The position numbers and the translations under genes are program-made. The notes below the pieces were generated by a model, which made no database searches, had not been told where the DNA came from, and worked only from the letters and a program-made list of their open reading frames with translations. A stretch of DNA of 42,296 nt from Allochromatium humboldtianum (GTDB taxonomy: Bacteria; Pseudomonadota; Gammaproteobacteria; Chromatiales; Chromatiaceae): assembly GCF_013385175.1 (NCBI RefSeq), contig NZ_JABZEO010000022.1:1-42296 (forward strand), in the 5' to 3' direction. Of the stretch, positions 15,948 through 23,984 are shown in pieces. Numbering within the stretch: the stretch's first letter is position 1; the number at the start of each line of letters is the position of its first letter.

Positions 15948-16220
15948 ATGCAAAACTTTCCATGTAACCGTTGCGGAGTGTGTTGTCAGAACGTCAACCT
16001 GGCTGATGAAACTCGATTTTTAGACCGTGGTGATGGGACGTGCTCGCATTACAACGAACTGAGCAAATCCTGTACTATTTACGCCAACAGACCCGAAATC
16101 TGTCGTGTAGACCTACAATATAGGCTGCACTATGCGCATTTATATAGTTGGAATGAGTTCGTTGATTTAAACATGCAGGCATGTCGTCAACTGGCTGAAT
16201 TGAAAAAAATGGAGTTATAA
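15948..16220 (+). CDS. YkgJ-type Cys-cluster protein (second copy)
   Basis: 90 residues from the ATG at 15948; the GTG just before it is an alternative. Cysteines C6, C9, C12-C13, C32, C42 and C52 reproduce the YkgJ signature (NRCGVCCQ, CSHYNE, SCTIYANRPEICRVD). It is a paralogue of 6510-6788 with the same spacing of all shared motifs. Predicted metal or Fe-S binding, as proposed for the family. It is the last core gene of the second membrane cluster; an exported-protein gene starts two bases after its stop. Confidence 0.88.
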   Translation: MQNFPCNRCGVCCQNVNLADETRFLDRGDGTCSHYNELSKSCTIYANRPEICRVDLQYRLHYAHLYSWNEFVDLNMQACRQLAELKKMEL

Positions 16221-16221
16221 A

Positions 16222-16986
16222 ATGCGAGCTAACGCCTATATTTTAAGCGCTTTCGCGTTAACCCTACTAAGCGGTTCAGTTTCAGCCAAGTGCTTGCCTC
16301 AGTCAGATGCACATCCTGAGTGTAGATACCCAGTCGGGGATTCCTGGTGTGCTGAAAAGGATCGATTCAATCCCTATGCCTACTCGGATCAGTGCTTGGC
16401 GGCGGTCTCAAGCGCAACCGATGTCGAAACGATTCGCTTCTGGAATACGAACCGCGTATTTGCTAACCAGGGCCAATGCTCGGCGGTATTCTTTTTTGAC
16501 AGCGGAATGCAATCGATTGAGAATCTGCAAGTTTCGTTTTCAGCGCAGAACACTTCAGGCGAGAATGTCGCTACCGGAACCTTGGAGGTCGACAGTTTCG
16601 GAAACGGATCTGCCGATCGTTACGCCGATGCTTTTGCTGAAAGCGAGCATTTTTGCGATGATGATCTGACGATTGTTGTCGATCAGGCCACAGCGATCAT
16701 CGAAGGTCGAAAAGTGGACCTATTAGCCCAGAAAGCGTTGGTCCCGGAAGACTTCAAGCCTTTCAAGATTCACACGACATCGGCGCGTCATACCACTACA
16801 AGTCAATCGGGTACCTTAACTGTTGTTCCAAAGGCCGGACTGGTGCCCAAGGAAATCTCTATCCATGGACCGGAAGATGATGATTTCAATGGCTATGGTT
16901 GCCCTTATAGAATTACTCCCGCTCCAGGGACCAACGTTCAACCAGGCAGTACAGTAACGTTTCGGAGTGCCTGGGAAGCCGGTTAA
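16222..16986 (+). CDS. Exported protein, possibly IrmA-like
   Basis: 254 residues with a signal peptide (residues 1-22, cleavage after SVSA). The central part (TIRFWNTNRVFANQGQCSAV..., LQVSFSAQN) is beta-rich and reminds me of IrmA, a small secreted protein of pathogenic E. coli with a fibronectin III-like fold; I hold this only loosely. The last 80 residues are a second beta-rich part with a Thr/Ser linker. Six or more cysteines in the mature protein suggest disulfides in the periplasm or outside. It begins right after the YkgJ-type gene, so it may be co-transcribed. Confidence 0.7.
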   Translation: MRANAYILSAFALTLLSGSVSAKCLPQSDAHPECRYPVGDSWCAEKDRFNPYAYSDQCLAAVSSATDVETIRFWNTNRVFANQGQCSAVFFFDSGMQSIENLQVSFSAQNTSGENVATGTLEVDSFGNGSADRYADAFAESEHFCDDDLTIVVDQATAIIEGRKVDLLAQKALVPEDFKPFKIHTTSARHTTTSQSGTLTVVPKAGLVPKEISIHGPEDDDFNGYGCPYRITPAPGTNVQPGSTVTFRSAWEAG

Positions 16987-16998
16987 CGCCATGTCGCG

Positions 16999-17211
16999 TT
17001 ACCGATGGCGAAGCCTGGAAAGCTGTGAAAATAGCTGGCCAGCGAGCGTTGACGCCAAGGGAACAGATTCAGTGTGCAGGTCTTGATGACCACATGACGG
17101 ACATTCCGAAAAGTGCTCACCGGGCTTGAGGGCGTCGCTGCTCGGATGTACGGTTGTTGACCAACCGCATTGAGGACAGCGGTAGGTTCTCGGTTGCGGT
17201 CGAATCGGCAT
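16999..17211 (-). CDS. Small zinc-ribbon protein
   Basis: 70 residues with CPQC (C12, C15) and CPSC (C37, C40), a four-cysteine zinc ribbon. The start at 17211 has AGGTGA six bases upstream. It sits between plus-strand exported-protein genes and points the other way. Such stand-alone ribbons are common in proteobacteria and have no assigned function; nucleic acid or protein binding is likely. The longer overlapping frame on the same strand is not supported. Confidence 0.65.
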   Translation of the reverse strand: MPIRPQPRTYRCPQCGWSTTVHPSSDALKPGEHFSECPSCGHQDLHTESVPLASTLAGQLFSQLSRLRHR

Positions 17212-17233
17212 AGATCACCTGTTGGGGGCTGTG

Positions 17234-17839
17234 ATGACACTCAAAACGATCGCACGGATTGTACTGGCTACCGGTCTGGCGTTGCAGACGCTGCACACGG
17301 TCGCGCAGCCTTCGTTTGACTGTACCAAAGCCACCACGCTAGTGGAAAACGCCATTTGCCAAGACCCGGAACTCGCTGCAATGGACGGAGCGTTAGCGGA
17401 ACAGTATCAGGCCGTATGGCGTGCCACATCGGGAGAGTCGGACCGGCAGGCGCTCAAGAAGTCGCAACGGGCGTGGCTTGCCAAGCGCAACCAGTGCAAG
17501 GATCGCCCGTGTCTGGTCAGAGCCTACCGTGAGCGCCTGGACGCCCTGGAGGTCGCTGTCGCCGATCCTGAGTCCAAGCGGTTCAGTCGTTGCCGCCTGG
17601 ATGTCCGGGGACAGCGCTACATCGATGGTCCTTGTACGGGATCGCTGGACTCGGACGGCAGCTTCCAGATCTACACGCCCGCTTACTTTGCGATGGTCCA
17701 GGTCGAGCAACCCGGCATTGCCTTTGGCTTCTGGAACGAGGACGCCTATGCCTCACAGGCGCATTCCGATCTGGGGCGTTTGACCCGTGATGGAGCTTGC
17801 TGGACAAATGCCCAGGCCAGTGTGTGCGCCTGGAAGTAG
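17234..17839 (+). CDS. LprI/DUF1311-type exported protein with extra C-terminal module
   Basis: 201 residues from the ATG at 17234. Signal peptide residues 1-24, then a DUF1311/LprI-like domain (FDCTKATTLVENAICQDPEL, ... LKKSQRAWLAKRNQC), a family that includes lysozyme-inhibitor-type periplasmic proteins. The last 85 residues form a separate Cys-containing module (CRLDVRGQRYIDGPC ... GFWNEDAYASQAHSDLG ... CAWK) that recurs at the C-terminus of the protein at 18882-19898. The role of this module is unknown. Confidence 0.8.
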   Translation: MTLKTIARIVLATGLALQTLHTVAQPSFDCTKATTLVENAICQDPELAAMDGALAEQYQAVWRATSGESDRQALKKSQRAWLAKRNQCKDRPCLVRAYRERLDALEVAVADPESKRFSRCRLDVRGQRYIDGPCTGSLDSDGSFQIYTPAYFAMVQVEQPGIAFGFWNEDAYASQAHSDLGRLTRDGACWTNAQASVCAWK

Positions 17840-17887
17840 CCACCCATCAATGCAACGCTCAATGCACGAACCCAGGAGATGTCGAAC

Positions 17888-18133
17888 ATGAAGCGTGTCA
17901 TCTGTCGTCTGACGTTAGCCTTGACGGTCTTGGCGACCTTCGCATCGACGGCATGGGCCGATCAACGCTATACCATCCGCTATGAGCTACGCCAAGGCAG
18001 CAAAAGCGTCTCGAACACCAAAACCGTCACAGCGGAGACAGAACGCACGGCCATTGAGATCGTCAGAAGTACCGCTGAATCTGAGCGACCCGGTTATACG
18101 TTTATTTTGAAGTCATCAAAAAAAAGGGATTGA
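17888..18133 (+). CDS. Small exported protein
   Basis: 81 residues from the ATG at 17888 (AGGAG nine bases upstream; the ATG at 17879 is too close). Signal peptide about 1-24 (ending STAWA), followed by a 57-residue mature part rich in Thr and Ser with alternating polar/hydrophobic residues, probably one beta-sheet domain. No family recognised. It follows the DUF1311 gene by 48 bases and may be co-transcribed. Confidence 0.6.
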   Translation: MKRVICRLTLALTVLATFASTAWADQRYTIRYELRQGSKSVSNTKTVTAETERTAIEIVRSTAESERPGYTFILKSSKKRD

Positions 18134-18207
18134 AAATTTTTCATATTTCGACGTGAAGGTTTAAATCACCAGATTTATCTGGTTGTTTTTTCTGATAGGA
18201 GTTTTTC

Positions 18208-18561
18208 ATGTTTAAGACGATCATTTTCGCAATTTTTTTTGCTATTTCTTTTTCTGCTTTTGCAGGCGATGTCACTCGCGTGAAATGCGGTGGAATTAAC
18301 GCTGTGATTGTACAGCATCAGCCTGGAAGTTTTGTGGCTATGGGTGCTACGAAATTTGAGCTAGATGAGACTATGGACTATTATGGTCCATATTGTCTCA
18401 CAGTCGAAGGAGTACCACATATTGGGTACCTTGAGACCAGCGGTAATTCTTATGAAGGTTATTATTTAGGTAATACTCAAACTAAGCGGCTTTATGAGAT
18501 TAACTATGAAGCTGCGGTTGAGGTAGGGTTGTCTTCGGCAATTAAAAGCGAAAGAGATTAA
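18208..18561 (+). CDS. Small exported protein, AT-rich gene
   Basis: 117 residues with a signal peptide (MFKTIIFAIFFAISFSAFA) and a 98-residue mature domain with two cysteines (C27, C64) that could pair. AGGAG precedes the start. No family recognised. The base composition is more AT-rich than that of the preceding two genes, so it may have come from elsewhere. Confidence 0.65.
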   Translation: MFKTIIFAIFFAISFSAFAGDVTRVKCGGINAVIVQHQPGSFVAMGATKFELDETMDYYGPYCLTVEGVPHIGYLETSGNSYEGYYLGNTQTKRLYEINYEAAVEVGLSSAIKSERD

Positions 18562-18881
18562 CGTATTTGCCTCAGTTCTGGTAATAACTATTTTTTATCT
18601 TTTTCAGCGTGCTCCCAGTCATGGGAGCGCGAAGTACAACCCGACAGATCGTAGCATCATTCGTGCAGCGAATGGCGGAGATGCCTGAATGCCGAATCTG
18701 TCCTCGAAGTGGAACGAACCTTGGCTGAAAATTTGCCACGTTGCGAGGAAAATTGGATGCCAGCCCGTCACGCATCCTGAGCGACGATGACACTCTGGTT
18801 CTTCTGCGTCGCTGGATCAGCTTAAATAACATCGCCACTGTGGTCTCACTTGCCCACAGTGGCGATGATCAGGCTACAGTT
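18562..18881. other. Intergenic region with a strong hairpin
   Basis: No convincing gene. The only clear element is the 14-bp inverted repeat at 18830-18867, listed separately. Confidence 0.5.
18830..18867 (-). terminator. Strong hairpin, probable terminator
   Basis: ATCGCCACTGTGG (18831-18843) pairs perfectly with CCACAGTGGCGAT (18854-18866) around a ten-base loop, with one more C-G pair outside. It lies just beyond the stop of the leftward gene at 18882; reading leftward it is followed by GTTATTT. It may also stop rightward transcripts. Confidence 0.7.
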
Positions 18882-19898
18882 CTATTCCCAAAAACAAACA
18901 GTTGCTTTGTCACTTTTCCAGCAGGGGCCGCTTTTTGTCATTGGTCCCAAATCTGAATGAGCGTGCGTTGCATAAGCTTCCTCGTTCCAGAAACCTATCG
19001 CACCATCTTCATAGATTTGTACTATTGCAAAATATTCAGGGCTATTGATTTGAAATCCACCATCATTATTTAAATAACCTTCGCATGGATCATCAATATA
19101 AATCTCTCCTGAAACTTCTAAGTAACAACGTCTAAGATCTGTAGCCTCTGGATCAAACAAATTTGTTTCCTCAGCGACTTGGGCTTGGGCTGCTTCCTCA
19201 GCAGCCTGGGCTTGGGCTGCTTCCTCAGCAGCCTGGGCTTGAGCCGCTTCCTCAGCAGCCTGGGCTTGAGCCGCTTCCTCAGCAGCCTGGGCTTGAGCCG
19301 CTTCCTCAGCAGCCTGGGCTTGAGCCGCTTCCTCAGCAGCCTGGGCTGTGGTTTCAGTCGATAAAATTTGATTGACTATATCGATGTTTATTGGGTCAAG
19401 TTTTTGTGTAAGAATATTTGTCCCATCTGGATTAATTTCTGAAGCATCTGCTGTCATTAGCCATGCCAATCTTTGCTTTAAATTGTTGACGGAATAGCTT
19501 TTTGCGACATAACCTGCTCGTGGGTTTGAGAAAAAAACAGATTTTTCGATCAGAAGTGATGTGCTGTTTTTTCCTTTTGCTTGCATGTCGGTTATTTTTA
19601 ATTTTAAAAATTCAATATTTCTTTTTATTAGAGCTTCTCTTAGTTCTCTAGCCTCTGATTTTATTCTTTCAGCAGTATATCCGTTTAGTTTATTTTCGTT
19701 TTTGAAAAGCAATATCAGTAGATCAACATCTTTTATAAGTAATCCTTCTTCCTCAATAGACATTCCTGATGTCATTTTTGACCAACTTTCTGGATTTCTG
19801 GTGTCGAACTTTGGACTGCCAAATCCAAATCCAAATCCGACTAGAAAAATTGAGGCTAAAAAGAGCAAGATGGAGTAATAAAAATATTTTTTATTCAT
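18882..19898 (-). CDS. Membrane-anchored protein with Ala/Glu/Gln repeats and shared C-terminal module
   Basis: 338 residues. One N-terminal hydrophobic helix (about 7-27) works as an anchor or uncleaved signal. Residues 28-180 are a helical domain. Six perfect nine-residue repeats AAEEAAQAQ follow (about 187-245), an Ala-rich helix like that of TolA or similar spanning proteins. The last 85 residues (CYLEVSGEIYIDDPC ... GFWNEEAYATHAHSDLG ... CFWE) are clearly homologous to the C-terminus of 17234-17839. It probably spans part of the periplasm and presents that module. The function is unknown. Confidence 0.78.
   Translation of the reverse strand: MNKKYFYYSILLFLASIFLVGFGFGFGSPKFDTRNPESWSKMTSGMSIEEEGLLIKDVDLLILLFKNENKLNGYTAERIKSEARELREALIKRNIEFLKLKITDMQAKGKNSTSLLIEKSVFFSNPRAGYVAKSYSVNNLKQRLAWLMTADASEINPDGTNILTQKLDPINIDIVNQILSTETTAQAAEEAAQAQAAEEAAQAQAAEEAAQAQAAEEAAQAQAAEEAAQAQAAEEAAQAQVAEETNLFDPEATDLRRCYLEVSGEIYIDDPCEGYLNNDGGFQINSPEYFAIVQIYEDGAIGFWNEEAYATHAHSDLGPMTKSGPCWKSDKATVCFWE
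19178..19350. repeat. 27-bp minisatellite encoding AAEEAAQAQ
   Basis: About six tandem copies of a 27-base unit inside the gene at 18882-19898. Two unit variants are seen (GCTTGGGCTGCTTC in the left copies, GCTTGAGCCGCTTC in the others). Near-identity at the DNA level implies recent expansion by slippage or recombination. Confidence 0.92.
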
Positions 19899-20055
19899 CT
19901 AATTTTCTCCGAAAGATGCGGGTAACTTAACCACAAGACGTCAATGGAGTCTGTGACCTAGATCAACATTTCGGGCATTTTCATGCTCTATCTAACCGTC
20001 TCCGGAACCATCGATTCGTATCCGTCTGATCGCAAAAGAAAAACCCCCTGTCCAA

Positions 20056-20089
20056 CAGGAGACACGGCCCACCTGAGCCGTGTCTCCTG
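20056..20089 (-). terminator. Terminator of the radC end of the recombination module
   Basis: CAGGAGACACGGC (20056-20068) pairs perfectly with GCCGTGTCTCCTG (20077-20089), loop eight bases. In the leftward direction a T-rich stretch (GTTTTTCTTTT) follows about ten bases later. It lies 35 bases beyond the radC stop. Confidence 0.75.
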
Positions 20090-20124
20090 CACTGGAGGGA
20101 GCGAGTCCCCCGACAACGCCCCGC

Positions 20125-20628
20125 TCAGAGCCAACCCTGTTCGGCGAACGACACGCCCCGCCCCTCACCGACGATGATGTGATCGAGCACCCGCACCTCG
20201 ATCAAGGCCAACGCCTCCTGAAGCGTGCGGGTCAAGGTCCGATCCGCCTGGGACGGGTCGCTACTGCCGGACGGATGGTTGTGGGCGAAGATGACCGCCG
20301 CCGCTCCGGTCTCGATGACGGTGCGCACCACCTCCCTGGGATGGACGTAGGCCGTGTCGATGGTACCGCGAAACAGTTCCTGGTAGCGCAACACGCGATG
20401 GCGGTTGTCGAGCAATAGCACGGCGAAGACCTCATAGGTCAGTCCGTAGAGACGCAACTTCAGGTAGTCGCGGGTAGCGTCCGGACTGGTGAGGGCCTCT
20501 TGAGCGACCCGATAGTGCCGCTCCAGACAGTCGATGGCCTCGGCCACCAAGGTCCGTTCGGTAAAACTCAGGGTGGGACGACGCTGGGCATCGGACTCCA
20601 GCACCCGCCATTGGCTCGGATGGGACAT
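20125..20628 (-). CDS. radC: RadC-family JAB-domain protein
   Basis: 167 residues. The JAB/MPN metal site is intact: H116-N-H118 in [15 protein letters not shown] with D129. The N-terminal HhH part of chromosomal RadC is absent, which is usual for plasmid and phage copies. The real biochemical role of RadC is uncertain; despite the name it is not a proven repair protein. Copies next to bet/exo-like genes are known on SXT/R391 and IncA/C elements. Last gene of the leftward module. Confidence 0.93.
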   Translation of the reverse strand: MSHPSQWRVLESDAQRRPTLSFTERTLVAEAIDCLERHYRVAQEALTSPDATRDYLKLRLYGLTYEVFAVLLLDNRHRVLRYQELFRGTIDTAYVHPREVVRTVIETGAAAVIFAHNHPSGSSDPSQADRTLTRTLQEALALIEVRVLDHIIVGEGRGVSFAEQGWL

Positions 20629-20651
20629 GAGAGTTCTCCATGAAGGCTGGA

Positions 20652-20678
20652 GACACCGGCCCAGAACAGGCCGGTGTC
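20652..20678. promoter_or_regulatory. Intergenic hairpin between VWA gene and radC
   Basis: GACACCGGCC (20652-20661) and GGCCGGTGTC (20669-20678) pair perfectly around CAGAACA. There is no T tract on either side, so it may act in mRNA processing or stability, or attenuate translation of radC, rather than terminate. Confidence 0.7.
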
Positions 20679-20699
20679 GTTTGGGATGAAGGACGGGAC

Positions 20700-22517
20700 T
20701 TAAGCGAGCAGCAGGTGTTCGGTGATGTGGAACAGTTCGCGCTTCAGATCGGCGATGTCATTGATCCGGATGGCGTGGGGAAACACCCGCGAGACATCCA
20801 CGGCGATCCCAACGCCGAGCATCTGGAGACCGGCAGTGGTGGCCTGTCGGATCAGGTCACGGGTACTGTCGATGTCGTTGGGTACCCCATCGGTGAGGGT
20901 CAGAATCACCTTGCGTGCTTCGGGACGTCCCAACAGATCCGCCGCCGCAAACCACAGCGCACCGGTCATCGGGGTACCACCCCGTCCGCGTTGCACGAAG
21001 GCTCCCGCACGGGTAGCGACCCGTTCACCATGGGCCAAGAGACCGGTGATCCGATCCTCCTGACCCCCGATCCCTGGAAACGCCGACACCGCACAAGACA
21101 CGCCCTTGACCGGTTCCAAGGCCAGGGCCAAGGCGAGTGCCGCGTCCAACGCCAGGACATCCTGACCACCGGCCATCGACCCCGACAGATCGATCAGCAG
21201 ATGCAACGCCGTATTCGGAGCGGTCTTGTGATCCCGGAGACGAAAGATCCGGGGATTGCCCACACCGGCGCGATGCAGATGGGCACTCGACAACGCCCGT
21301 CCGCGTGGTGTGATCCGGGTCTGTTCCAGGGTCTGAGCCTCGACCAAGGCGTGCAAACGGGCCGTCAGCTTGGCCGAATGGAGCTTGACCCGCTGCAACG
21401 CCGACTGACCCTGATGGGGTTCACCCCGAAAGCGCTCCATGGTCGGCAACAGGGTCGGGGCATAGACGCTCTGCGCCCCCAAGGTTTCGGCGACGGTTTG
21501 GAACAGATCGGCGGGGAGTTGGTCAACACCGGCCTCCAGGGTCGACTGAAGGGCGTCTTGCATCGCCTTGGATACGGGGACCGTGCTCGATGGCGTGCTC
21601 TGTTGTCCCGCTGTGGCGTCCAGTGATTCCGAATCCGTGTCCGTGTTCGACGTGGATTGACGTGTGGAGTTGGCCGCGTGATCCGTCCCCTCACCAGTTT
21701 CCGATGCCTCGGAATCCTCCGCTCCGGTTCCAGTCGTGTCTTGATGATCAGATTCCGTGTCCTGGGACGTGGGTGCATCCGCTTCAGCCTCGGCTCTGGA
21801 TGACGGATCATCCCGGTCTGTTCCACACCCCGGACCGCTCTCCGACGGTTCGCCCTCTCCGGTGTCTGCCGCTGTCGATGTCCCTGCATCCTCCGGCTCC
21901 TGGGCTTCCTGCTCGATCAGGGCGACGATCCGTTGTGCCAGGATCATCGTCTCCGCCGTACTCGTGAGGGTCGACATCTCAGTCAGAAGTCCATGCAGAC
22001 GTTGGACAAACCGCGACCCGAATACCTGACGCATGACCTGATCGGCGGTCTGCGCGTGTGGGGTGAGCGCCGATTGCCGACGGTAACGTGCTCGGGACAG
22101 GGCCAGGAGTCCATTGACCAGGATCTCAGCCGGGGTGTCGTTCGGTGTGACGGGCGAGAGTCGACCCTGTGCGATCAGGGTCTCGACGACCGTATCCAGG
22201 GTCTGGCGCGTCCCCGGATACTGCCGGATCATCGCCTGCTCGATGCGCACATCTTCCAGGATGTTCTCGATACAGCGACCCAGCGCCGTGGGATGACGGG
22301 GGTGGTTGAAGTCGGTCAAACGCACATGCCCGGCTTCATGGGCCAGATAGCCAAAGGCCAGGGAATGGGCCTGATCGGTGTCGGCGAGCGTCGGGATCTG
22401 GATCATCCGCCCATCGGTGTGGGCCTGATCGCCTCCGACCTGAACCGGGATACCGAAACGACGCCCATAGGCTGCCGCCACAATCGGCAGGGCACGGGTC
22501 AAGGTGTGCAGGGACAT
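20700..22517 (-). CDS. CobT-like VWA-domain protein
   Basis: 605 residues from the ATG at 22517 (GGAG upstream). The N-terminal part contains HEAGH (residues 60-64), a zinc-peptidase-like motif seen in this plasmid family. The middle (about 215-320) is a long acidic Ser/Thr/Glu-rich disordered linker. The C-terminal VWA domain has the MIDAS motif DLSGSMAGG near residue 437. It pairs with the MoxR/CobS-like ATPase at 23981-24931, as CobS-CobT pair in cobalt chelatase; here no cobalamin genes are near, so a different chaperone or remodelling job is likely. Confidence 0.87.
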   Translation of the reverse strand: MSLHTLTRALPIVAAAYGRRFGIPVQVGGDQAHTDGRMIQIPTLADTDQAHSLAFGYLAHEAGHVRLTDFNHPRHPTALGRCIENILEDVRIEQAMIRQYPGTRQTLDTVVETLIAQGRLSPVTPNDTPAEILVNGLLALSRARYRRQSALTPHAQTADQVMRQVFGSRFVQRLHGLLTEMSTLTSTAETMILAQRIVALIEQEAQEPEDAGTSTAADTGEGEPSESGPGCGTDRDDPSSRAEAEADAPTSQDTESDHQDTTGTGAEDSEASETGEGTDHAANSTRQSTSNTDTDSESLDATAGQQSTPSSTVPVSKAMQDALQSTLEAGVDQLPADLFQTVAETLGAQSVYAPTLLPTMERFRGEPHQGQSALQRVKLHSAKLTARLHALVEAQTLEQTRITPRGRALSSAHLHRAGVGNPRIFRLRDHKTAPNTALHLLIDLSGSMAGGQDVLALDAALALALALEPVKGVSCAVSAFPGIGGQEDRITGLLAHGERVATRAGAFVQRGRGGTPMTGALWFAAADLLGRPEARKVILTLTDGVPNDIDSTRDLIRQATTAGLQMLGVGIAVDVSRVFPHAIRINDIADLKRELFHITEHLLLA

Positions 22518-22531
22518 AGGGATCTCCACAT

Positions 22532-22564
22532 AAAAAAGGCGCTTCACCCCAGGGATGAAGCGCC
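22532..22564 (-). terminator. Intrinsic-terminator-like hairpin between DUF3150 and VWA genes
   Basis: GGCGCTTCA (22538-22546) and TGAAGCGCC (22556-22564) pair perfectly; in the leftward direction six T follow (A at 22532-22537). It sits inside the operon just before the CobT-like start, so it should reduce but not abolish read-through. Confidence 0.85.
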
Positions 22565-22604
22565 GGATCAGGGAAGGGAACGAACGGTGTCGGTCTGTCA
22601 GGGA

Positions 22605-23579
22605 TCAGAAGAAGAAACTGCGGATCTCGGACTCGTCCGCTGTGACCAACGGACGATCGACGCTGTGAGCCTGATCCGCCCGCTCAGGAAGGCCCCGTGA
22701 TGGGGGAACGAACAGCGGTGTGGAACGGGCCGCGATCTCGGACAGGTGTTGCTGAAGGGTCCATTGACCGGCTCCATGCCGGGCCAGACGTTCGGGATCG
22801 GCCAGTAACAACGCCAGTCCCATGCCTTCATTGAACAGCGCCCCAGTGATAGGCGCGGTGTCCGGCAGCCGTCCCAACCAGTCATCCAGGGTGTCGACCA
22901 CCGGCTGAATGCGCGCATCGATGAAGGACAGACAGGCCAGTTTCTCGCGGATGCGTCCAAAGGTACCCAGCGCCCGCCGATGGAGCTTGTCACGTCCTTC
23001 AAAGCTCCCGTCCAGATCACGGGCCATCTGCGCGACCTCGGCAAACACCCCATCGCCCAGTCCCTGGATCTCCTCCTCCAGGGTACCGGGGTGTTCAGCC
23101 GGTGTGATCTGCACCAACTGATAGCCGAAGCGCAACCGACCGGCCACAAGGTTCGCCGGTTCAATCGCCCGACGAATCGGCGCTTCCCAGGCCGGCAGAC
23201 TGGCAATCCAAGCCTCCAGCGCCTGGTCATAGCCCGATAGAAAGGTCTGCGTTTCCTGATCGAACTCGGTTTTGAGTTGAGCGAGTTGCTCGGCCACCGA
23301 TTCAGCGTGAACCTTGGGCACCGCATACCCACCCAGAAAGCGGGTGCCGACCCGCAGACAGGTGCGTTCGGCGGCTTGCTTGAGGCGATGGAAGCCCTTG
23401 AGGGTGTCGGGATCACAGATGCGTTTCGATCCCAGCGACACCAGATCCTCGGGCGGAATCTCGGTGCCGAGCTTGAGATCCTCGGCCCGCAGCTTCTTGC
23501 GACCCGACCAGATGGAGACCGACAGGATGATCAGTGTGACCTGATCGGTGAGCGTGGTCAGTGTGGGGTTGACGTGCAT
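22605..23579 (-). CDS. DUF3150-family protein
   Basis: 324 residues, helix-rich, beginning with a hydrophobic strand/helix (LTDQVTLIILSVSIWSGRKKL). That opening, with the LRAEDLKLG and GSKRICDP that follow, fits DUF3150. The family occurs next to CobS/CobT-like pairs on plasmids and integrative elements; its function is unknown. The gene ends in EIRSFFF, resembling the C-terminal tails of two neighbours (DSFYF, PSFYF). Hairpins flank it on both sides. Confidence 0.82.
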   Translation of the reverse strand: MHVNPTLTTLTDQVTLIILSVSIWSGRKKLRAEDLKLGTEIPPEDLVSLGSKRICDPDTLKGFHRLKQAAERTCLRVGTRFLGGYAVPKVHAESVAEQLAQLKTEFDQETQTFLSGYDQALEAWIASLPAWEAPIRRAIEPANLVAGRLRFGYQLVQITPAEHPGTLEEEIQGLGDGVFAEVAQMARDLDGSFEGRDKLHRRALGTFGRIREKLACLSFIDARIQPVVDTLDDWLGRLPDTAPITGALFNEGMGLALLLADPERLARHGAGQWTLQQHLSEIAARSTPLFVPPSRGLPERADQAHSVDRPLVTADESEIRSFFF

Positions 23580-23608
23580 GGCGTATTCCTCAATGACAAG
23601 GCGACGCG

Positions 23609-23632
23609 CACGTTCGCCCAGCGGCGAACGTG
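23609..23632. promoter_or_regulatory. Intergenic hairpin between WGR and DUF3150 genes
   Basis: CACGTTCGCC (23609-23618) pairs perfectly with GGCGAACGTG (23623-23632) around the four-base loop CAGC; GGCG/CGCC extends it outward. No T tract, so not a classic terminator. Confidence 0.7.
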
Positions 23633-23660
23633 ACGCCGCTGTGGGCGATGAAAGGTTGGG

Positions 23661-23984
23661 TCAGAAGTAGAAGCTGTCGTCGGTCGGACCCAGCAGGTCC
23701 GACAGCTTCAGGGGGTGACGACGACGATCCGGCGTGGAGGATGGAGGCGATGACGTGGGACGTCCCTGCGCATCGAGCCAGACCGAACCGACGTAGGTGT
23801 AACCCTGACGCAGCTTGGCCTGTGCCCGATCCAGGGCCACACGCAGCGGTTTGAACTGGAATTGCCCCAGGTGTCGGGCTGGTCCCCAGCGAATCTCGGT
23901 CTCACCGTGGCCCAGATCCCGATAGGCCCACTCCTTGGACCGACCATCCGGATGCCGGAACCGATACAGCTCGAAGCGGTTCAT
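23661..23984 (-). CDS. WGR-domain protein of the recombination module
   Basis: 107 residues. The WGR core is IRWGPARHLGQFQ (about residues 31-43), followed by a helix with LRQGYTYVG. The C-terminal third is Pro/Ser-rich and ends DDSFYF. It overlaps the stop of the CobS-like ATPase gene by ATGA, so the two are co-translated and may act together. WGR domains are linked to nucleic acid binding. A smaller WGR gene lies at 801-1037. Confidence 0.8.
   Translation of the reverse strand: MNRFELYRFRHPDGRSKEWAYRDLGHGETEIRWGPARHLGQFQFKPLRVALDRAQAKLRQGYTYVGSVWLDAQGRPTSSPPSSTPDRRRHPLKLSDLLGPTDDSFYF

Noticed and set aside
18572-18838. 88-codon minus-strand frame, considered as an IS or transposase remnant
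   Set aside because: No transposase motif or inverted ends; the only solid element there is the terminator hairpin.
19163-19375. Plus-strand reading frame of LPQQPGLEP repeats
   Set aside because: It is the antisense reading of the 27-bp minisatellite; the minus-strand frame has an anchor and a conserved C-terminal module.
20640-22700. Long plus-strand frames opposite the VWA and radC genes
   Set aside because: Antisense shadows of high-GC genes with strong domain evidence on the minus strand.
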